From Siderastrea siderea (lineage: Eukaryota; Cnidaria; Anthozoa; Scleractinia; Rhizangiidae): a stretch of DNA of 64,000 nucleotides. The DNA lies in assembly GCA_964030785.1 (NCBI GenBank), contig OZ034970.1, forward strand, positions 20,401,634 through 20,465,633, given 5' to 3'. Both the position numbers and the translations under genes were made by a program. The notes under the pieces are model-generated. The model searched no databases, was not told where the DNA came from, and saw only the letters and a program-made list of their open reading frames with translations. Below, piece by piece: positions 58,044 through 64,000 of this stretch; position 1 is the first letter of the stretch; every line of letters starts with the position of its first letter.

Positions 58044-58830
58044 CTTGATGATGCTAAAGAGCGTAGATCTTCTCATGGGTTCAAACCCACACTCGGCGCA
58101 GTAGTTCAAGTGCAGTTGAACTAGGCGAGACGAGATGACAGTGCGAACCACACCTGGGTTTTCAATTTTCTCACCGGTAGATAGCTTGAGATTTTTTGTT
58201 CCGTATACTACATCTTGGTGGAATGAAGGGCTGGATATAAAATCTAGGAAGTGATCAACCTTAACGGGATCCATTCGAGTCCTCTGCAGGGTCAGTCGTT
58301 CGATGGGCTGACCAGGCTTGTTATTGAAGGCATGCTTTCTTGCGTCATCAATCCTCCACTTCGTGAGGCCAGGGATCAGCTGGAGCAGTTCTGTCTTGGA
58401 ATAGTCGCCAGCAAAAAGTGACAATATTTGCTGCCTGTTGTACCATGAACCCGCTTCCTCATAACATGTGACCAGTCTAGATAATAAGGTGCCTTCTCCT
58501 GCACTTGAGACACCTTGGATTATTTCATGCCTGTTGCGCACTTGCTCAAACAACCACGTGGAGTTGCAAGGGGCGATGGCGTCCAGTACAACATCCACTA
58601 CCTGCTCAGCCTTCCTCCTGTAGTATCGCTGCGTGGAGGCAGAGATAGTCAGTACGTCAGGCTTGCATTGGGACTGATGCTCCTGTCGGATGTTCTCCTG
58701 AGGAACTTGTTTAGGCTCTGCAGTTTGTGCTCAACCTGGGGTGCGAGATCCTGAGCTGCGAGGTCTCGGCTTGACCCTTGAGACGACAAGGATAAAACAT
58801 CGGAGTTGGTGTTACCGGGCTGTAATAACA
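58044..58830 (-). CDS. Same gene, upstream central exons
   Basis: 58830-58600 has SLNKFLRRTSDRSIS and QRYYRRKAEQVVD in differing frames. 58598-58044 is one open exon: GSWYNRQQILSLFAGDYSKT, LIPGLTKWRIDDARKHA, KVDHFLDFISSPSFHQDV, GVVRTVISSRLVQLHLNYC, ending at donor ATCAAG|GTAAGC. Exon phase fits the next exon at 57802. It is the most conserved-looking part. Helical, no enzyme motif recognised. Confidence 0.6.
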
Positions 58831-59039
58831 AAAATTTGAGTAAATCTTTATTCTCCTAGAATAAACAAAAAATTGCAAACATTGTGGGAAAATGACGATT
58901 AAAAACCCCCTGGCTATTACAGGATGGTTTGCAACAACGTCTAATGCAACAAGGGCTAGGAGGTAGCTGCAATCCCAAAACAAATATTGGGAACACTTGT
59001 TTTTGTTATTTGCATTACTAATGCTCCCAATTGTTAGGA

Positions 59040-59500
59040 AAATAAACTGTATTAGGATACGTTACCAAAGAGATCAGGGTATAGGACTCTCTTTGTCGCT
59101 CCAGCAACGCCTTCATAATTAAAAAACCCAAATGCTCTTTACACAACACCCTTTGAAAAGCATGCGAGGCCTTAAAATCTGCGCCTCCCAGTCATATCAA
59201 GTGTATATGTGTGAAGTGACACAAAATATTTTTTGTTTGCTTTCCTATGTAACTAGAAACACTTTGTGCCTTTCAGTGCGGTTTGTTTCCTCATGCACCA
59301 ACGGATTAGTTAAACAACACACGATAATAACAATAATAGTGGCATTTTCAGGTTCAACGCTTGAGGCGCAAAAAGTTCACTTGAGACTATTTTACAAGGA
59401 AACTTTTATTTAAAAATAAAGCATCTGTCGAATAAGCCCGATTATCCGGAACACACAAACAAAGTAAGGCCAAAATCCAGGGGGGGGGGGGGTTCTCCCA
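59040..59500. other. Non-coding stretch with G-tract
   Basis: Intron or intergenic. A run of G (59480-59492) lies next to the foldback element. Confidence 0.4.
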
Positions 59501-59507
59501 TATGTAA

Positions 59508-59728
59508 AGCGGCCTTCACACGTCAAACTAATGTTGGCCAACTCGTATTGGCAAATACAAGTTGGTGTGTGTGAACGACATAACAACATGTTGGCAAACT
59601 GTTGGCGAAACGTTGGCGAGAATAGAAACAAGCTCTATTTTTCGCCAACAGTTTGCCAACATGTTGTTGTGTCGTTCACACACACCAACACGAGTTGGCC
59701 AACATTAGTTTGACGTGTGAAGGCCACT
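59508..59728. mobile_element. Foldback MITE
   Basis: 221 bp that is nearly a full palindrome: the left arm (from agcggccttcacacgtca) and right arm (ending tgacgtgtgaaggccact) are complementary over about 100 bp around a short centre. It is flanked by TAA (59505-59507 and 59729-59731). TAA duplication is of PIF/Harbinger type; the fold differs from the MITE at 27602. Confidence 0.75.
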
Positions 59729-59734
59729 TAAGCT

Positions 59735-60460
59735 ATATAGGTGTATGCCGCGGGATTGGGTATGGTTTTTTTGAGGCGCTCAGTCCTTAAACAGGGTATC
59801 CTTTTTAGCACTGTGATCCTTATATAGGGTTCGTTTACAATGTATTAGTCTATCGGAAAAGAAATAAAAGCGACCTGTTCACCTGACTCTGTTTTATTGT
59901 TTTTTTTTTCAGTTTTTTGCCATAAAAAGGTATCAATTTACAATTTTTTCAATTAATTAATGTTGGGGTTTAAGAACCTCCAGTTTCAAAATTGTCAGGC
60001 AATTTGGACAATTTTAATCCACGTTTGACAGGATTTTCAAACAATTTTTGTTGGAAACTAGCTGAAATTGGCGATAAAGTTCTCCTTGTTGCGAAAGTAT
60101 TCCCCTGATTAACTTTTCAGTTCGAGAAAGACTCAAATCAGTTAAAAAAAGGAAACAAAACCCGAAGTCGCCTATTTAGAAATAAAATTAGCCTGTCAGA
60201 GTAATTTTTATTTTCGTATAGACTGAAAATAGTTCACCTCACGTGTTTCCGTGACCTGGCGTGACCTCTTGTTTTGTTTGTGACAATTTCTGTAACGCAA
60301 CATTCGCAAGTTATGCTCAATCAGTCTCTTGATTTAGACGTGAACTTTAGTTATTTCTATCTAAAAGACTTATCAATTTGGTTTAAGCATCATTTTGACC
60401 TTCTTTTGGCTAAGTTGTGTTACCAAAACTGAGTAAAGGTCCCGCTCAAAGAGGAGAGAC
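59735..60460. other. Non-coding stretch
   Basis: AT-rich sequence without a recognisable gene or repeat; probably intron of the uncharacterised gene. Confidence 0.4.
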
Positions 60461-60469
60461 TTTGATATG

Positions 60470-61342
60470 TTAACACAATACTTCGCTTGATGGTTCTTCT
60501 GGTGGCAACAGGAATCTCACGTGCGCTTGTGGCTCAGCATTAATGGTGCTCTCAGCCTGCTCCATGGGCATGTCTGCTGAGTTTTCGTCCTCCTTCTCCT
60601 CCAGGGGTGGTGAAACATTTGCAGTAAGCTTGATGGCGGCTTGATGTTCCCCACGACAGGTTCTACAGATACCTGTATTCATAGAGCAAATGGCAGAATA
60701 TAGCGGCATCAATTATTTATATTTATAGGCTTGATTTTCACCACTCTCTCGAACAGCGACAGCCCATAATTTGTGGAAACAAATAACACTAGAAATTATA
60801 CTGTAATGGCAATTCGAGGGATAAAGAGACAAAGCGTATTACCTGCTCCAACAGGGACAACTACATTCCATTTCCTTTTGATTTCCTTGGATATTCCCAG
60901 ATTAATCTCCCCCCTCCCGTTTTCCCTTGCGATTGCCGTTGAGTGGATGCTGGCATTTTATCGACGCTCTGAACTTGACGCCTAACTGATCCCGGTGTCT
61001 CAGACAAATTGTAAAGTCGAGGCTGGCTTCATCGAACAAACCCATACGCGCGAGAATTAGTTCTTTCTCAGAGGAGACACTAGTATGGGCTACAGAGATT
61101 TGTCTGAGATGAGAACTTATATCTCTAGCACAAGAACTCAGAGGAAGAAGCTCATTTCCTCCTTGACAACGTCGAGATGAAATATCACAATTAGAGTCAC
61201 AGTGGCAGGCGAAGGAACACGAGAGTTGAGACATCGTCTGCACAGCGCAAGAAAATTGAAGGGGTTCCTGCATCCAAAAAAGGAGGCTCCACAGTTTGTA
61301 ACGCAATACACGTACTTTGATTTTGTTGCCCAGAATCGTCAA
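60470..61342 (-). pseudogene. Uncharacterised family, N-terminal exons
   Basis: 61342-60915 encodes a Cys/His-rich module (FACHCDSNCDISSRRC, ARMGLF, FTICLRHRDQLGVKFRAS and KCQHPLNGNRKG). The frame then shifts in a C6 run (60909-60914), after which INLGISKEIKRKWNVVVPVG continues to a donor near 60842. 60680-60470 gives GICRTCRGEHQAAIKL and an acidic tail. I recall this arrangement as the start of the same uncharacterised cnidarian protein whose middle and end lie at 58.8-55.5 kb. The homopolymer shift may be an assembly error or a real lesion. Confidence 0.55.
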
Positions 61343-61399
61343 TACTTGTATGTATGTAGTTCGCCCAAAATGAACTTGATTTAGGTCTTCTGAGTGAGC

Positions 61400-64000
61400 A
61401 AGGCGAAGAAGCTACGCTATAGGTAATGTAAACGTTTTCGAGCCTTTACGATACCCAATATAGATAGACGTGGTTGAAGCTTCTGGAAGTAAACAGCTCC
61501 ATCAAAGTCTTACTAGCAAAATGTAAGCAAATATTTATTTTCACTCTGGTGTTTATTCAAACATACAAATTTCTGGTTTAGTTGTCTAACAGGTATTACT
61601 CTATTCTTAAGCGTAGCAAGAACTAAACATGTTGATTATGAGACAACATGTACTTCAAAACTATCCAAAATGTAGCCACGTTTCACCCGTTTGTCAACAA
61701 CAACTGGTTAAGTTCAAGATCCCTTTAGGCCGCCAAGAAGGGTCTTGAATTCAAATACCGACATAAACGACTTCAAAATCATGCCGAGATTACGAGTGAA
61801 TATTTGTATGAGCATGTGAAGCGAGAACTCGCGCCTCTCTCAGGTTACCCAGAAGAGACGAATTTTTGATGTTGATTCTCTGTACCTACTAGTTCTAGTT
61901 TTTGAAAAACTGGCAAAAATTCCCAAAATTATCATCATATCATCTACCTGGGTGTCAGAAGATCAACATGCAAAATAAATGAGTAAGGGAGACCCTTTAA
62001 TTTTTCCCCAAGTTGTCTTTTTGCTGCGACTGTTTAATTTTCATAAACCAAAATCTTGTGCAAGATGTGCAGGGTTTGAGCTCGGCCTGCGCACAGAAAT
62101 TGCAGGTCCCAAAAATTTTTTTGCCGATTTTCATAGACCAATGATAGAACTGTACCGTGATATTTGTCTCTTTTAGATGGGCACTTGGCCACTGGAGATA
62201 TTTGGCCCCCAAATCACCACATTTTGTTATGTAATTTTATCTAGTTAATTATTAACTTGCATTGATTGACAGGGAATCAATCAAATTACCTGAAACTCCT
62301 GCACACGATATATGAAGGATGTACTTATGCTGGTGTGCAGCCACAATGGAATTGGATAAATTGTGTACGTTATGGAGCCCCCTACTTTAACCGTTTTTTA
62401 GAGTAATTTTTCTGCGAATTTTTGGAAAAAGGCAGGGGGGTGATCTAACTCCCTCCGGAAAAGTCCAAATATCAAACCACTTTGGCTTTTTGAGTTATTG
62501 GATAGACCCTTCAATCTGGCCAAGTTTCATTAAAATCGGTGGGATGGCATATATGACCACTGCCTGGTCCGCTCATGGACACGCTCTTAAAACCATAGTT
62601 AACAGGAATTCTAAATATTGCGTGCAGCGTCTGGCCTTTAATCAAACAACGAAGCCCAATGGGCATTTTAACCGGCCGTTCTGACCCTCCCCACCCCTAA
62701 TATGAACCGGCGTGATGAAAAGTGTGATTGTGTGACACAATATGTTGACTATAGCGTTACTCGATGACGTAATGTTAAAAAACTCTGATGACTCAGCTTA
62801 TCTTTCTTATCGCTTTTATATCTGCTGGAAAACGCAAATTCACGCAAACGTTGAATGTCGGTATAAATTTGCCCACAACCTGAGGATGCTTACAAAGGGA
62901 TGACGAAGTATTTACTGTTGTGCCTAGACCGCGAATACAAACAGTGATCATAGCAGTAGAATCAAAGTATAACGCTTGATAAACACGAGCTCGAGCAGAT
63001 CGTCAGAGTCTGGGGCACGTTAAGGCATATCTCATGACGTGATGTTTAAATCTGGTTTGTTAACCCGGGAATCCCCATGCAAATTAAACAAGTTGGCTCG
63101 GAACGGTTACGTACCAGATTACGCACTTACAAAATTACCTCAAATCCAACTAACACCACACGCAAACCACAAGAACTAACCTCAAGACTCGTAACAGCTA
63201 CCTTATTAATTGATCTCCTTATTTATGACCGATTCCTTCGTCTTTATGTAATTAAAATCAACTTTTCGGGTCAAATAAACAGTCATCTCTCTCCCTTCTC
63301 AAGAACTATGATGTATCGATGGTGCAATCCACTAATTGCATCATCATACTAGTGCCAATCCCTTCTCTTCCTAAGCCACCGTTCCTTACCGCGCCAATAA
63401 GCTGCAAACACAGCTGTCGTTTCTCTCCTCTGCGAAATACAGGTTACCCAATGAGAAAAATTACAATCAACTTCGGAAACCGTCCCCCGATAAAACGCCA
63501 AGGGAAACTGCCTCTCACGCAGCACAATGTTACACCGCTACTATACAAAACGCAACTTTTTAAAGCAAATCACATTCACAGAAGCGTGATATGCTCCTCG
63601 TAATCACAAATCCTTCTACTCCCACATTTTTACATCCCTTAAAATGTCAATCCCCATAACAAAACTCCTGCGCTAAAAAAATTTTCACCACAACCACTAA
63701 CTAGATCAGACAACACAGCCAATTTCGCATTCAATCCTATTAGCTGCTTCACTCAGTTGCGCATGCGTTATACAAGACAAATACAGAAACCCCAAACTTA
63801 ACAACCCTTCGCCGTTCATATCTTAAATGCTGTAAGTTAAAAGACAAGAACACACGAAGGTAACATTCAGCAGACTAATATGCACATGTGTCATGTAAGA
63901 CAGTACCGCTCTTGAGTACCCGTACGACAAGCTTTATAGCCTGTTCCAGGCTCTCAGATAGTTGGGACGGCATGAAAATTAGAAAGGGAACGCGAAAATA
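61400..64000. other. Non-coding stretch
   Basis: No convincing gene, RNA gene or repeat. Short frames on both strands (for example 61979-62176 and 63077-63352) have no recognisable motif and no splice context. AT-rich, possibly intergenic. Confidence 0.5.

Noticed and set aside
63077..63603. Two plus-strand ORFs near the right edge
   Set aside because: Short, overlapping, no recognisable domain; treated as chance.

Overview
The window is eukaryotic animal nuclear DNA. It is AT-rich, with spliced exons, eukaryotic tRNA-like sequences, poly(A) signals and many kinds of transposon. The gene families seen (a multi-exon uncharacterised family I associate with corals and sea anemones, ZNF862-like hAT genes, MULE-like relics, DIRS-type retrotransposons, Polintons) point to a cnidarian, probably a stony coral. 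That assignment is inference; nothing here fixes the species.

Layout. 1-1.6 kb: remnant exons of an unidentified minus-strand gene. 2.2-3.1 kb and 5.0-6.5 kb: decayed MULE-like transposase genes. 3.2-4.9 kb: two truncated Penelope-like elements back to back, each with a GIY-YIG endonuclease end and a hammerhead-ribozyme-like core, flanked by a 12-bp direct repeat. 8.9-26.9 kb: three minus-strand tyrosine-recombinase retrotransposons. Element A (gag at 26.9-26.4 kb, pol at 12.2-8.9 kb) is split by elements B (19.46-12.23 kb) and C (26.06-19.45 kb), which lie head to tail inside it. 27.4-28.5 kb: a ~109-bp tandem repeat interrupted by a Harbinger-type MITE. 28.8-29.9 kb: a Pif1-like helicase pseudogene.

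30.995-51.603 kb is the centrepiece: a ~20.6-kb Maverick/Polinton (adintovirus-like) element bounded by ~265-290-bp terminal inverted repeats. It carries a protein-primed-type DNA polymerase B, a DDE integrase with chromodomain (frameshifted), a packaging ATPase, a major capsid protein fused in one frame to an adenain-type protease, two tandem penton-like minor capsid genes (one frameshifted), two PLA2-like genes, several short Arg/Lys-rich virion-core candidates, a membrane protein and a SLOG-like protein. tRNA-like genes (Trp, His and unassigned) sit at both ends. Structural genes run on the minus strand from about 49.7 to 39.4 kb and the polymerase unit on the minus strand from 36.6 to 31.6 kb.

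Between them, on the plus strand, lies what I consider the novel system. One 52-codon leader exon (37385-37540) is followed by nine short ORFs (37575-38739). Each starts exactly at a 3' splice site (mostly AG|GT), each is in the leader's reading phase and each ends in its own stop. A tenth, exonuclease-like exon follows at 38902-39411. This looks like an alternative-terminal-exon cassette in which one N-terminal module can be joined to a family of diversified C-terminal tails. It is driven from a divergent promoter built of repeated CCAAT/TATA-like units.

51.7-55.2 kb: a recombinase fragment and a decayed hAT (ZNF862-like) gene. 55.5-61.3 kb: a multi-exon copy of an uncharacterised family with a possible DDE/RNase H-like core, carrying stop codons and therefore probably a pseudogene. 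The rest (59-60.4 and 61.4-64 kb) is non-coding apart from a foldback MITE.
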